In this document: positions 1 through 9,072 of the stretch, in pieces
How the letters are laid out: each line of letters begins with the position of its first letter
Numbering within the stretch: the stretch's first letter is position 1
Source of the DNA: CAYLJJ01 sp964384025
GTDB taxonomy: Bacteria > Myxococcota_A > Bradymonadia > UBA7976 > UBA1532
Direction: 5' to 3'
DNA: 64,000 bases
Assembly: GCA_964384025.1 (NCBI GenBank)
Contig: CAYLJJ010000004.1
Location: 62,001 to 126,000, forward strand
Translations under genes and position numbers: made by a program
Notes under the pieces: generated by a model
Databases searched by the model: none
What the model saw: only the letters and a program-made list of their open reading frames with translations
Told to the model about the DNA's origin: nothing

Positions 1-1520
1 CCTTGGCAGCTACGCTCCAAGAGCTGGAGCGCTTGATGCTCGTCGATCTTCAGTCCCTGGCCCCAGAGATACATCTCTCCCAAATCGGCGCAAGCCCAGA
101 GGTGACCAGTTTGGCAAGCGAGGCGACGCACTTCAAGCGCAGCTTTAAGATCCCGTGGCCCTCCCTTTCCCCAAGCCAGGAGATCACCCAGATCTTCACA
201 GGAGGAGGGATCCTTGAGATCACAGCCTCGCTGCCAATAGAGGCGGGCCTTATCGATCTGCCCTGAGAGCTTGAACAGCCACGCCAGAGCAGAGCAGGCA
301 CTGGGCTCCCTGGTCTGGCAATGCTGTTTTAGCCCTGCCTCCAATTTGGGGAGCTGAGAGAGAGAGAGGCTCTCAAGTTGTCTTTGAGCTTTCGACGCCG
401 TGGGCAGATCAGAGCTTCCTCCACGGTAATAGGCCGTCGCTGCAAAAGGAAAAGCTTCTTTGGCACTCAAGCCTTGGGCCTGCCTGAGACAGTCTTGAGC
501 TTCACCACAGGGAGGGGGCCACTCCAGGCTGGTGACATCTGCCTGATGCTCTTGATGAGCAGGGGTGCTGAGCTTCTCAATAAAGTGAAAAAGGAAGCGA
601 CCCGTACCCAAGAAAAGGAGCAGGAGCAAAGCGCCCTTAAAATAGAGGGGAGCGCGGCTGGACAAGTAGACACGGGTGGAGCGCTTAACGACAGGGGGAG
701 TGGGCTTTGAGATCGGTTGTGGGATGGGAAGGGGTGCTGGTGTAGGCAGGACCTTTGATACAGGCTCTGGTGCTGGCGCGAGAGCTTTGACGGAGGCGGC
801 TTCAAAGGCGGCTCGCATAGAGGCCGCCTCAGGGTAGCGCTCATCAGGGAACTCAGCTAAGGCCCTTTTAAAGAAGGGCTCAAGCTCAACGGACCCTGTA
901 AAGCGAGGGAGCCCACTGCGTCGCGTCCCCGAGAAGGGAGGGTGCCCCTGTAGAAGGGTCCAGAGCAGACAAGCCGCCGAAAAGAGGTCACTGCGCTGAT
1001 CCACCGCCTCACCCTGGAACTGCTCAGGGGCTTGATAGGGGCCGCCGTGCATCTCCTGCACCTCATGCAACCCAAAGTCAGCCACTTTAAGCACCCCCTC
1101 AGGGCCGATCAGCACATTCTCCGGCTTGAGGTTTAGATGAAGCAGATCACGCTCATGAGCACGCTCTAGGGCGGTGAAGAGCTGTTGAGCGATGGGCAGC
1201 ACTTCCGCCAAAGGACGACCCTTATGGCCCGCAAATCGACAGAGAGATTGGCTCTCCACATACTCCATGATCAGGGCGGGGGGCACAGAGGAGACATGCT
1301 GAATATCCACCACATTTTCATGGCGTAGCAGCATCGCCTTGCGGGCTGCGCTGAGGAAACGTGCGATCTGCTCAGGGCTTTGCTTTACGTCCGCGAACTT
1401 GACCGCTACATCCCCAGGGATAAAGAGATGTTCAGCACGCCAGACCGTACCTAAGCGCCCTCGACCCAGGGACTGCGTCAGCTGATAACCCAGAATCTCT
1501 GCGCCCACGCCAAGCTTCAT
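1..1520 (-). CDS. Kinase-like protein with Sel1 repeats, probable pseudokinase (3' end outside window)
   Basis: The first 1520 bases read on the minus strand as one open frame running off the window. It starts at an ATG preceded by GGAGGTGAGCG. It has a Ser/Thr kinase fold: glycine loop G19-V26, Lys41 in a VAVK context, DFG at about 148-150 and a YQAPEQ activation segment. The catalytic loop reads H128-L-N130-L-K-P-E-N instead of HRDLKPEN, so the proton-accepting Asp is Asn and the Arg is absent. This suggests a pseudokinase or very weak kinase. A Pro-rich linker and one membrane segment (about 290-312) follow, then Cys-containing Sel1/TPR-like repeats, probably periplasmic. A sensor or scaffold role is inference. 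Confidence 0.85.
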   Translation of the reverse strand, partial: MKLGVGAEILGYQLTQSLGRGRLGTVWRAEHLFIPGDVAVKFADVKQSPEQIARFLSAARKAMLLRHENVVDIQHVSSVPPALIMEYVESQSLCRFAGHKGRPLAEVLPIAQQLFTALERAHERDLLHLNLKPENVLIGPEGVLKVADFGLHEVQEMHGGPYQAPEQFQGEAVDQRSDLFSAACLLWTLLQGHPPFSGTRRSGLPRFTGSVELEPFFKRALAEFPDERYPEAASMRAAFEAASVKALAPAPEPVSKVLPTPAPLPIPQPISKPTPPVVKRSTRVYLSSRAPLYFKGALLLLLFLGTGRFLFHFIEKLSTPAHQEHQADVTSLEWPPPCGEAQDCLRQAQGLSAKEAFPFAATAYYRGGSSDLPTASKAQRQLESLSLSQLPKLEAGLKQHCQTREPSACSALAWLFKLSGQIDKARLYWQRGCDLKDPSSCEDLGDLLAWGKGGPRDLKAALEVRRLACQTGHLWACADLGEMYLWGQGLKIDEHQALQLLERSCQ

Positions 1521-1757
1521 CGCTCACCTCCAGAAGCTCATCAAGCCAGAGATGTCGCCTTTTGTGAATTGATTAAAAAGGCCCTGTCGGTTAAGGCCAA
1601 AGCAGCCAGAGGTGGCGAAGCCTACAAAGCGGGCGGTCGAGTTCCATTTCCAGCGCCAGAGCGCAGCTCTCCTCTGCTGAAGTGCCTGATTGGGATTGAC
1701 AATAAAGCATCGATTCGGGCATTCCTGCGCTTCAAATTCGAGACTTAAGGGAGCGCG

Positions 1758-2477
1758 ATGTGTTGGAGTGGAGAGGCGAGCGCTGCGATAGCTGTCGGCG
1801 GACTGAGCAGCGCCTACTTTTTATGGAAAAAGGGACAACCCAAAGAGGTCTACATACCGACAGCCTACTTCGTGCTCATGGAAGGGCTTCAAGCATTCAC
1901 CTACATCGTCGTAGATGAGTGTGGTAACTCAGCCAATATCGTATTTACCTATCTGGCTATGCTCCATATCTCATTTCAACCATTTTTCATAAACATGCTT
2001 GGGATGGAATTTATAGACAAAGAGGTAAAAGAAAAGATCAAGACTTGGATCTATATATTGTGCGGCTTTGTTGCGCTTGCATGTATAGCAAGGCTGATGC
2101 CAGCATATGACCTCCTGGGGCGCTGTGAGCTGGGCACGGCGATGTGCAGCCATACAAATACTTGTGCCTATAGCGGTGAATGGCATATCGGCTGGAATGT
2201 CCTGCTCAATGGTTTCAATGAAAATTGGCAGTGGTATGTGGTCGCTGCTTTCTTCGTACCTGTTCTATACGGTTCATGGAAATGGTCGCTGTATCACTAT
2301 ATCGTGGGTCCATTCCTCGCTGGGTTAACAACCAGCGATGTCAGTGAAGAGCCAGCAGTATGGTGTCTGTTTAGCACCTGTATCATCGCGCTGTTGGTGA
2401 ACACCCGCCTTCGGAACGCGATCTATGTCAAACGCTGGTTTTTATGGAGGTTTGTTAAAAGCGCCCCGTCAGGCTGA
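1758..2477 (+). CDS. DUF5765 family multi-pass membrane protein
   Basis: This 239-residue protein begins MCWSGEAS, the start typical of the DUF5765 family as I recall it. It has about six or seven hydrophobic segments and conserved-looking Cys/Trp/His residues (for example DECGN, WSLYHY). The family function is unknown, and the protein should sit in the inner membrane. The start is the first ATG after TAAGGGAGCGCG. Its last 23 bases overlap the 3' end of the convergent PAP2 gene. Base composition is more A/T-rich than the neighbours, which may hint at transfer but is weak evidence. Confidence 0.75.
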   Translation: MCWSGEASAAIAVGGLSSAYFLWKKGQPKEVYIPTAYFVLMEGLQAFTYIVVDECGNSANIVFTYLAMLHISFQPFFINMLGMEFIDKEVKEKIKTWIYILCGFVALACIARLMPAYDLLGRCELGTAMCSHTNTCAYSGEWHIGWNVLLNGFNENWQWYVVAAFFVPVLYGSWKWSLYHYIVGPFLAGLTTSDVSEEPAVWCLFSTCIIALLVNTRLRNAIYVKRWFLWRFVKSAPSG

Positions 2478-3180
2478 GGCTGGAGGGGCTGGCGTGGAGG
2501 GTGGCTCTCCCCTCTTTTGAGCGGTGAAGGTGAGGCAGCAGCAGGCCAATCCCGCTGCCCATAAGCGCCCCTGCGAACACATCTGTAGGGAAATGCTCTC
2601 GGGCTTGAACCCGCTGAGAGCCCACCAAGGCGGTCAAAAACAGCCCCCCCGCCAACGTATACCATCTCCACCTTGAGCTGCGCTGAAAGGCGAGATAGCT
2701 GGCGGTGGCGGAGAGCCCTGCTGTCAGCGCGGTGTGCCCTGAATAGAAGGAGAGGGCGCTGTCTGTCTCAGTGTTGGCCCCATCAAGATAGCTTCGGGGT
2801 CGAGGCCTTCGTGCTGAGAGCTTAACCAAGTTGGCCAGAGAGAGGTTAAGCAGGGCTGACTCCAGATAGAGTGTAGCCTCTTCGGGGCCGCTGAAGATCC
2901 CATCCAATAGGGCATAACTTAGAGCGAAACCCGCGCCTGCGTCGGAGAGATGCCGATGCCAATTTCGTGCGGTGTCCTCCTGGGCGAAGTGACGATCTAG
3001 ATCAGGCAGCAGATCAGGATCTTCAGGAGCCTGGGGGCTTAGAGCCCCGCTGCGGATCAGCATCTGCGAGAAGAGCAGGAAGCCCGCGCTCATCCCTACC
3101 AAGCCGCCATCGGTGATCCAGTCCAGCTTATAGGAGTGGGAGGGGCTGCTTAAGAGCAGCAAACTCAGGATTAGGTTCAA
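2455..3180 (-). CDS. PAP2 family phosphatase
   Basis: All three PAP2 signature motifs of this membrane phosphatase are visible. They are K-x6-RP (KLSARRPRP), a PSGH-like YSGHTA, and R-x5-H-x3-D in RVQAREHFPTD. The catalytic His and the phosphate-binding Arg/Lys are kept. The N-terminus is a short hydrophobic signal-like stretch, and hydrophobic helices surround the motifs. The family removes phosphate from lipid or isoprenoid diphosphates such as undecaprenyl pyrophosphate or phosphatidic acid; the actual substrate cannot be told. At 241 residues it is normal length. It is convergent with the DUF5765 gene and overlaps its end. Confidence 0.88.
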   Translation of the reverse strand: MNLILSLLLLSSPSHSYKLDWITDGGLVGMSAGFLLFSQMLIRSGALSPQAPEDPDLLPDLDRHFAQEDTARNWHRHLSDAGAGFALSYALLDGIFSGPEEATLYLESALLNLSLANLVKLSARRPRPRSYLDGANTETDSALSFYSGHTALTAGLSATASYLAFQRSSRWRWYTLAGGLFLTALVGSQRVQAREHFPTDVFAGALMGSGIGLLLPHLHRSKEGRATLHASPSSLSLTGRF

Positions 3181-3346
3181 GAGAGGCTCCGAGGGGGATA
3201 GAGAGAGCAGGTGATGGCACGAGCAGTGTTTCTAAAGGCTGAGAAGCTCGCTGTTTCTAGGATTTGGAACATTGGAGCAGATGCGCCCCAAATGATCTGG
3301 AGAGGCTTACAGCTCTCCTTGGAGAGTTGAACCACCTTAAGCTACT

Positions 3347-5137
3347 TTACCGCATTCCGCGCTTGCGCAGGAGCCGCTCAAACTCTTTGCGTTCCTGCTG
3401 TTGCGGGCCTGCTGGGTTACCGAGCGACAACTTGCGATCAAACTCCAGTGTGTATTCATAGACCACCATATGCACCTTTTCCTGGATCGCGGAGGCTGGA
3501 ACCTCAAGGTCCCAGCGTAGGATCCCAAGCGGATGATCTGTGTGAAGGTACAGCGCCTCCTCAGACAGTTTGACTGAGAGATCGCCAAGAGTAACTCGGA
3601 GGTCAGCTTTGCGATCGGTGTTCGGTAAGCGATCCAAGAGGCGGAGCGTGACCGCCTCAGTGTGAAAGTTCTCAATCGCTAGACGAACCTTCAGGTCAAT
3701 GACCCGGTTGCCGCCTTGCACCTCTTCGCTCTTGTCGGCCAGCTCACGGCGAGCGCGCAGGCGCGGATCAGCACCCAAGCCGATCACAAAGGTCTCGCCC
3801 TGGGCCACGTTGGTCATCTCAGCGCGACCAACGAATCGGCTCTTGAGGTAGACGCTGACTGGACCCGCGAGGAGGTCGTGCCCTGAGGTGTTCATGACCT
3901 GCGCCTCGCGAAAGACCTGCGATGTCAGAACGGGGGTCGCGATGTGATAAAAGGCACCCTTCAGGTTAGAACTCATGATGCGCACCATTTGGGTGTCGGA
4001 GCGGCTCGCGAGGCTGACTGGAATATCGAGCGTGTAAGAGAGGCTCGGTCCTGAGTTTGTGCTGCCGATTTCGGTGACAATCGACGCGAGTACATCGTTC
4101 GGGTTCACGATCTCAAAGGTCTGGAAGTCATTGGCCGCGCGGTTGACATCCCAGGCTGCAGCAAAGTTGTCATCGTTGCTGAAAGCATTTTGTAACATGG
4201 CGTTACCCGCCATCTGCCGACGCGCGATCGACTGGTACTGAGCCGCTATCTCCTGCTGTTTCTGCGGATCGCTGAGCGCGTTGAGCGTGATAGTGAAGGG
4301 CGCGAGCGCTGGTCCTGCAGCGCTGAGCGCGGGCGTAGCAGTGGACAGGGTGAACGATACACCCTCCCAATCTTCACCCGTCGTCTGCTGAATGACAGCG
4401 TTGTACTCGACCTGAACGATGCTGCGTTGGCGATCAGCGCGCAGGTTGTACATGGGCGACCATCCACACTCCCTGACCAAGTAGTTGAGCAACAGCGAGG
4501 CCGCACCATCGTTCCGCTTTTCGACGAAAATCACAGCCTCACGCGCGGTCTTCGACGATGACGCTTGCAACTCTCGCCGCTGTTGTTCGAGCAGGCTCAG
4601 AGTCTCTTGAAGCTCTTTCGCTTTGCGTTGCAGCTTGAAAAGCTCCTCTTGAGCTTTCTCTTGCTGCCTGAAGCCAAACAGCACGAGCCGCTCAAGAGCC
4701 TCGGCGTCGAGCGCGCCCTTCTGAAGATCGCTGTGGGCTGTCGGCGCGACGAAGCTTTCCAACTTGTCGAGGTACTCTAACCGCTTCTGGGCAATCTGAG
4801 CACTGGCGGTGTTTGCAGCCAGCGAGCCCTTGGCTTCAGCGATTTTCCCGTTGATCTTGCGAACCTCCTCGCGAGGCTCCTCACCGACGGCGCGTGTCCG
4901 ATAGCGAACAGCGCGTACGTCGATGCCGTCACCAGCCTCAGCATAGAGGCTGTCGTTGACTATCGAGTGAGGCATGCCAGGCACGACGATCTCGAGGGCT
5001 CCAGTCTGCGTTGGCAGCGGCACCTCTCGGGTCACCAAGGCCTGACCTCGATATAGGGTCACTCGAACGACCTTGCCCGCAGCCATCTGGGGCAGGCTCA
5101 AGAAAAAGAGAGCGGTAAACAGCATCAAGATCCGCAT
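3347..5137 (-). CDS. Exported DUF4140/DUF4139 domain protein
   Basis: The 596-residue protein begins MRILMLFTALFFLSLPQ, a signal peptide ending near AAGK. The start is an ATG 7 bases after GGAG; an in-frame extension upstream to 5374 lacks signal-like sequence and was not used. An N-terminal DUF4140-like strand region (VTLYRGQALVTREV) is followed by a coiled coil (about 95-205) and a C-terminal DUF4139 domain containing LLNYLVRECGWSPMYNLRAD. Related proteins are annotated as mucoidy-inhibitor A-like, but their molecular role is not established. Codons ending in or containing CG (GCG, CGC, TCG) look more frequent than in flanking genes, so recent acquisition is possible. Confidence 0.82.
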   Translation of the reverse strand: MRILMLFTALFFLSLPQMAAGKVVRVTLYRGQALVTREVPLPTQTGALEIVVPGMPHSIVNDSLYAEAGDGIDVRAVRYRTRAVGEEPREEVRKINGKIAEAKGSLAANTASAQIAQKRLEYLDKLESFVAPTAHSDLQKGALDAEALERLVLFGFRQQEKAQEELFKLQRKAKELQETLSLLEQQRRELQASSSKTAREAVIFVEKRNDGAASLLLNYLVRECGWSPMYNLRADRQRSIVQVEYNAVIQQTTGEDWEGVSFTLSTATPALSAAGPALAPFTITLNALSDPQKQQEIAAQYQSIARRQMAGNAMLQNAFSNDDNFAAAWDVNRAANDFQTFEIVNPNDVLASIVTEIGSTNSGPSLSYTLDIPVSLASRSDTQMVRIMSSNLKGAFYHIATPVLTSQVFREAQVMNTSGHDLLAGPVSVYLKSRFVGRAEMTNVAQGETFVIGLGADPRLRARRELADKSEEVQGGNRVIDLKVRLAIENFHTEAVTLRLLDRLPNTDRKADLRVTLGDLSVKLSEEALYLHTDHPLGILRWDLEVPASAIQEKVHMVVYEYTLEFDRKLSLGNPAGPQQQERKEFERLLRKRGMR

Positions 5138-5570
5138 GGGTGTTTCTCCAGATAAGAGCGCCATGAGCAACAAAATGGCATATTCCACGCGCGTGTGGCG
5201 AGTACTCTGGTGCAGATGGGTGCAGGCGCGGCAACGCCACATCAAGCATTCCAGCTGCGGCTGAGGATCACCACAGGTGATGTGGGCGTGGAGGAGAGGG
5301 CGAAACCCTCGGAGTAAGCTGCGCACTCTGGCATTCAACTGGCAGAATCGTATGATGATAGGTTTATCGACCAACTCACCAAATTTATCGTAGACTGTGT
5401 TTCTTATAACCAGGCAAGATTCATTGATCCATTAGGATCAAATAACACTGTTTCATTGATGATTCAGTGATGCCTGCCTAGAAGATCATAGAAGCTGGTG
5501 CCCATTCAGCCTCCGGTGAGCTGCGATGAATCATCTACACGCTCAGGAACACTTTCTCTTTTCTGGTTGA
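5138..5570. promoter_or_regulatory. Intergenic region with operator-like repeats upstream of the DUF4139 gene
   Basis: This 433-base gap separates the end of sdhB from the DUF4139 gene start, both on the minus strand. It holds a perfect inverted repeat TTGATCC-ATTA-GGATCAA (5424-5441), a direct repeat TTCATTGAT at 5420 and 5452 (32 bases apart, about three helix turns), and the interrupted palindrome GATGAATCATC at 5525-5535. No T-run follows the inverted repeat, so it does not look like an intrinsic terminator. Operator function is inferred from the symmetry only. The 240 bases nearest the DUF4139 start are an untranslated leader if 5137 is the true start. Confidence 0.4.
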
Positions 5571-6356
5571 TCAACTGCGCCAACGGGCCAGAAAGGGAGT
5601 TCGACTGCTCAGGGCGCCCCATAAGAAGTCTCGGTTTAAGCGCGCGATAAACTCCAAGCCGATCCCCTTGGGGCAGGCTTCTTCGCACTCTCCATGGTTG
5701 GTGCAGCCACCAAAGCCCTCCGCCTCCATCTGCGCGACCATCTTTCCCGCTCGACGATAGCGCTCAGGTTGGCCTTGAGGGAGCACTCCCAGATGAGAGA
5801 TTTTGGCTGAAGTAAAGAGCATCGCTGAGGCATTGGGGCAGGCAGCGACACAGGCACCACAGCCGATGCAGCTGGCCGCGTCCATCGCCAAATCCGCCAC
5901 CTCCTTGGAGATGGGGATGTTGTTGGCGTCTTGCCCGTTGTCGGTGTTGATCGAGATATAGCCCCCCGCCTCGATGATGCGCTCAAAGGGGTTGCGATCA
6001 ACGATGAGATCTCGAATCACCGGGAAAGCTTTGGCTCTCCAAGGCTCAATCCAGATCTCATCTCCATCATTAAACTTGCGCATATGCAGCTGACAGGTAG
6101 TGGTCAGCCTCTGTGGCCCGTGAGGGATACCGTTGATCACCAGACCACAGACCCCGCAGATGCCCTCGCGGCAATCGTTGTCGAAGGCGATGGGCTCCTC
6201 TCCGCTCTCCTGAAGGGCCTCATTCAGCTCGTCGAGCATCTCTAAGAAAGAACTGCCCGTGCTGATCCCCTTTTGCTTATAGGTCTTAAACTCCCCGGGG
6301 GCCTCAGCGTTGAGCTGGCGCCACACATGCAGCGTGATGTTGATCTTCTTCTCCAT
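5571..6356 (-). CDS. sdhB: Succinate dehydrogenase/fumarate reductase iron-sulfur subunit
   Basis: This subunit passes electrons from the flavoprotein to the membrane cytochrome. The N-terminal plant-type ferredoxin domain has CREGICGVCG plus a later Cys for the [2Fe-2S] cluster. The C-terminal half carries CIGCGACVAACPN and CTNHGECEEACPKG for the [4Fe-4S] and [3Fe-4S] clusters. At 261 residues it is full length. The ATG at 6356 shares one base with the sdhA stop; a GTG one codon earlier would give a 4-base overlap. It is the last gene of a three-gene sdhCAB operon. The sequence is closest in style to the non-classical (type B, Wolinella/Bacillus-like) enzymes. Confidence 0.95.
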   Translation of the reverse strand: MEKKINITLHVWRQLNAEAPGEFKTYKQKGISTGSSFLEMLDELNEALQESGEEPIAFDNDCREGICGVCGLVINGIPHGPQRLTTTCQLHMRKFNDGDEIWIEPWRAKAFPVIRDLIVDRNPFERIIEAGGYISINTDNGQDANNIPISKEVADLAMDAASCIGCGACVAACPNASAMLFTSAKISHLGVLPQGQPERYRRAGKMVAQMEAEGFGGCTNHGECEEACPKGIGLEFIARLNRDFLWGALSSRTPFLARWRS

Positions 6357-8269
6357 CACTTATAGCTCCGTTGAGACAGTTTGACATATTCGAAGCTGAG
6401 TTCCTCCTTATGAAGGAGAGGCTCCTGAGCAACACCCTTAAACTCCCAGGCTGCGGCGTAGGAGTACTTCTTATCTCTCCTGAGCGCTTCACCCTCCTCT
6501 GTTTGGCTCTCTTCGCGGAAATGCCCACCACAGGACTCTGCACGGTTCAGCGCGTCCCGAGCCATCAACTCCGCGATCTCCATAAAGTCAGCGATGCGGT
6601 TGGCCTTCTCTAAGCTTTGGTTGAGGGAGTCAGCGCTGCCCAGAAGCCTGAGGTTCTTGTGGAACTCAGCGCGCAGCTTGGGGATCTGCTCAAGGGCCTC
6701 CTTGAGCCCCTTCTCATTGCGAGACATCCCCACACACTCCCACATGATCTTACCCAGTTCCTTATGGAAGGAGTCGGGGCTGCGTTCTCCCTTGATCTCC
6801 AAGAGTCCCTGGACTCGCTCACGGACCTCTCCTAAGACCTTCTCTACCTCAGGGTGCTCCTCGACAGATTCAAACTTATGGCGTGCTAGGTAGTTGCCCA
6901 GGGTGTAGGGGATTACGAAATAGCCATCGGCGAGGCCCTGCATCAGGGCGCTGGCCCCAAGGCGATTGGCGCCATGATCGCTGAAGTTGGCTTCTCCCAA
7001 AACGAAGAGCCCTGGGACGTTGCTCATCAGGTTGTAATCAACCCAGAGCCCGCCCATGGTGTAGTGGATCGCTGGAAAGATGCGCATGGGGACCTCGTAA
7101 GGGTCCTCATCAGTGATGCGCTCATACATCTCAAAGAGGTTCCCGTAGCGATCCGCGATGACATCCTTGCCCAGCCTCTTGATGGAGTCCTCAAAGTCCA
7201 GATAGACCCCCAAGCCGCTGGGGCCTACGCCGCGACCTTCATCGCAGACATTCTTGGCGTTGCGGCTGGCGACATCTCGAGGCACCAGGTTGCCAAAGGA
7301 GGGATAGCGACGCTCCAGATAGTAGTCTCGATCCTCCTCGGGGATCTCCTTGGCGGGCTTGCCTGCATCCTCCGCTTTCTTGGGGACCCAAACTCGGCCA
7401 TCATTGCGCAGGGACTCGCTCATCAGGGTGAGCTTGGATTGCTGCTCTCCATGAACAGGGATACAGGTCGGGTGGATCTGCACAAAGCAGGGGTTGGCGA
7501 AGAGGGCGCCTCGACGGTGAGCTCTCCAGGCCGCAGATCCATTGGAGTTCATGGCGTTGGTGGAGAGGAAGTAGACGTTGCCATAGCCTCCAGTGGCGAG
7601 AATCACAGCGTCAGCGATATGAACCTCAAGCTCTCCGGTGATCAGGTTGCGGCTGACGATGCCACGCGCCTTCCCATCGATGACGATGAGATCCATCATC
7701 TCCGTTCGGGTGTGCATCTCGACCTTGCCCGCCTCGATCTGTCGCGCGAGGCCCTGGTAGGCCCCCAAGAGGAGCTGCTGCCCTGTCTGTCCGCGAGCGT
7801 AGAAGGTGCGAGAGACCTGAGCGCCACCAAAGGAACGATTGTCGAGGAGGCCGCCATAGTCTCGCGCAAAGGGGACACCTTGAGCGACCGCTTGATCGAT
7901 GATGTTCAAGCTGAGCTGAGCCAAGCGATAGACGTTGGACTCACGGGAGCGATAGTCCCCCCCCTTCACCGTGTCATAGAAGAGACGGAAGATGCTGTCT
8001 CCATCTCCTTGGTAGTTCTTAGCGGCGTTGATGCCACCTTGAGCGGCGATGCTGTGGGCTCGTCGAGGGCTGTCCTGATAGCAGAAAGAGACGACGTTAT
8101 AACCCAGTTCTCCTAAAGTCGAAGCAGCAGAGGCGCCCGCGAGGCCAGTGCCCACGACGATCACCTTGTACTTGCGCTTGTTGGCAGGGTTCACCAACTT
8201 CATCTCAAAACGATGTCGATCCCAGGCTGTCTGGATAGGTCCGCCAGGGGCGTTGGACTTCAATTCCAT
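6356..8269 (-). CDS. sdhA: Succinate dehydrogenase/fumarate reductase flavoprotein subunit
   Basis: The catalytic subunit interconverts succinate and fumarate with covalently bound FAD. The dinucleotide-binding motif VVGTGLAGASAA is near residue 40, and RAHSIAAQGGINA holds the FAD-attachment His. Active-site segments (HPTCIPVHGE, RYPSFGNLVPRDVASR, HYTMGGLWVDYN) are intact over 637 residues. The start ATG follows AGGAGGCGCCTC. It lies 13 bases downstream of sdhC and overlaps sdhB by one base, so the three are surely co-transcribed. Direction of catalysis cannot be told from sequence alone. Confidence 0.96.
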   Translation of the reverse strand: MELKSNAPGGPIQTAWDRHRFEMKLVNPANKRKYKVIVVGTGLAGASAASTLGELGYNVVSFCYQDSPRRAHSIAAQGGINAAKNYQGDGDSIFRLFYDTVKGGDYRSRESNVYRLAQLSLNIIDQAVAQGVPFARDYGGLLDNRSFGGAQVSRTFYARGQTGQQLLLGAYQGLARQIEAGKVEMHTRTEMMDLIVIDGKARGIVSRNLITGELEVHIADAVILATGGYGNVYFLSTNAMNSNGSAAWRAHRRGALFANPCFVQIHPTCIPVHGEQQSKLTLMSESLRNDGRVWVPKKAEDAGKPAKEIPEEDRDYYLERRYPSFGNLVPRDVASRNAKNVCDEGRGVGPSGLGVYLDFEDSIKRLGKDVIADRYGNLFEMYERITDEDPYEVPMRIFPAIHYTMGGLWVDYNLMSNVPGLFVLGEANFSDHGANRLGASALMQGLADGYFVIPYTLGNYLARHKFESVEEHPEVEKVLGEVRERVQGLLEIKGERSPDSFHKELGKIMWECVGMSRNEKGLKEALEQIPKLRAEFHKNLRLLGSADSLNQSLEKANRIADFMEIAELMARDALNRAESCGGHFREESQTEEGEALRRDKKYSYAAAWEFKGVAQEPLLHKEELSFEYVKLSQRSYK

Positions 8270-8282
8270 GAGGCGCCTCCTT

Positions 8283-8945
8283 TCAGTTCAAGAAGCCGGC
8301 CATTACGGCGACAGGGATGGAGATGTTGCCTACAGCGATCAACAAGGCCAAGCCCACCGAGAAGATCTTGCGCAGGGAGTTATAGCGGGGGTGGTTAGCG
8401 CCCAAGGTCTGTAGAAAGCTCCAGGCTCCATGATAGATGTGCAGGGCCAACGCCAGCTGAGCGATGATATAAAACCCCGAGATCCAGGAGACTTTAAAAC
8501 CTGTGATGACATTGCCATAGACATTACCAGGGTTAAATCCCTCAGGGCCCACCGAGCCCGTGGTCAGATGCAAGATATGGAAGAAGATAAAGAAGGCCAG
8601 GATAATCCCGCCCCAGATCATCGTCTTGGCTGCGTAGCTGGTGATCAAATCAGCTTTACGCTGGTAGCCTACAGGCCGCGCTTGGTAGTTCTGAAGTGTC
8701 AGGCTGATGGCTGACCAGAGATGCAAGCCCACCGAAGCCAGGAGAACCAAGCGAGCCCCCCAGAGTGGCCCCTGCATCGAGTGCAGGAAGTGAGCGTATG
8801 CATTGAGCTTTTGAGGCCCAGCGAAGATCTGCAGGTTGCCGACCATATGCCCGACCACGAAGCCAATGAGGATAAAGCCCGTGATCGCCATCACAGCCTT
8901 CTTACCCATCGTCGTGTCGTAGAGGGCAAGGGTTCTGGTGCTCAT
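8283..8945 (-). CDS. sdhC: Succinate dehydrogenase cytochrome b558-type membrane anchor
   Basis: A single five-helix anchor of 220 residues is typical of type B succinate:quinone reductases, which carry two haems and have no separate SdhD. Conserved His residues appear in the helices (VGHMVGN, FLHSMQG, VGLHLW, FHILHL, LHIYHGAW). They would ligate haem b and shape the quinone site. The ATG at 8945 follows GGAGGTGAT directly. A TTG 21 bases upstream is in frame but has no better ribosome site. It is the first gene of sdhCAB and is divergent from the PHA-associated gene at 9073. Confidence 0.92.
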   Translation of the reverse strand: MSTRTLALYDTTMGKKAVMAITGFILIGFVVGHMVGNLQIFAGPQKLNAYAHFLHSMQGPLWGARLVLLASVGLHLWSAISLTLQNYQARPVGYQRKADLITSYAAKTMIWGGIILAFFIFFHILHLTTGSVGPEGFNPGNVYGNVITGFKVSWISGFYIIAQLALALHIYHGAWSFLQTLGANHPRYNSLRKIFSVGLALLIAVGNISIPVAVMAGFLN

Positions 8946-9072
8946 ATCACCTCCATCTGCACCCAAATCTTCTCTTCTGTACCAGCCTCCAAACTTTAAG
9001 TCTATCTCTCCGGCTCAAGAGCACGCATAATTCAAGTAGACGTTTATTTTCCTTAAGATGAGGGGAGAGCAG

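Noticed and set aside
1698..1727. TTGACA upstream of the DUF5765 gene as a promoter
   Set aside because: No acceptable -10 element lies 16-18 bases downstream.
3211..3230. TGGCAC as part of a sigma54 promoter
   Set aside because: The second half TTGC is missing at the required distance.
5138..5374. N-terminal extension of the DUF4139 protein
   Set aside because: The true signal peptide begins at 5137 with a good ribosome site; the extension is not signal-like.
6974..8116. A 380-codon open stretch on the plus strand
   Set aside because: It is the antisense of sdhA, whose protein motifs are complete on the minus strand; the plus-strand peptide has no recognisable domain.
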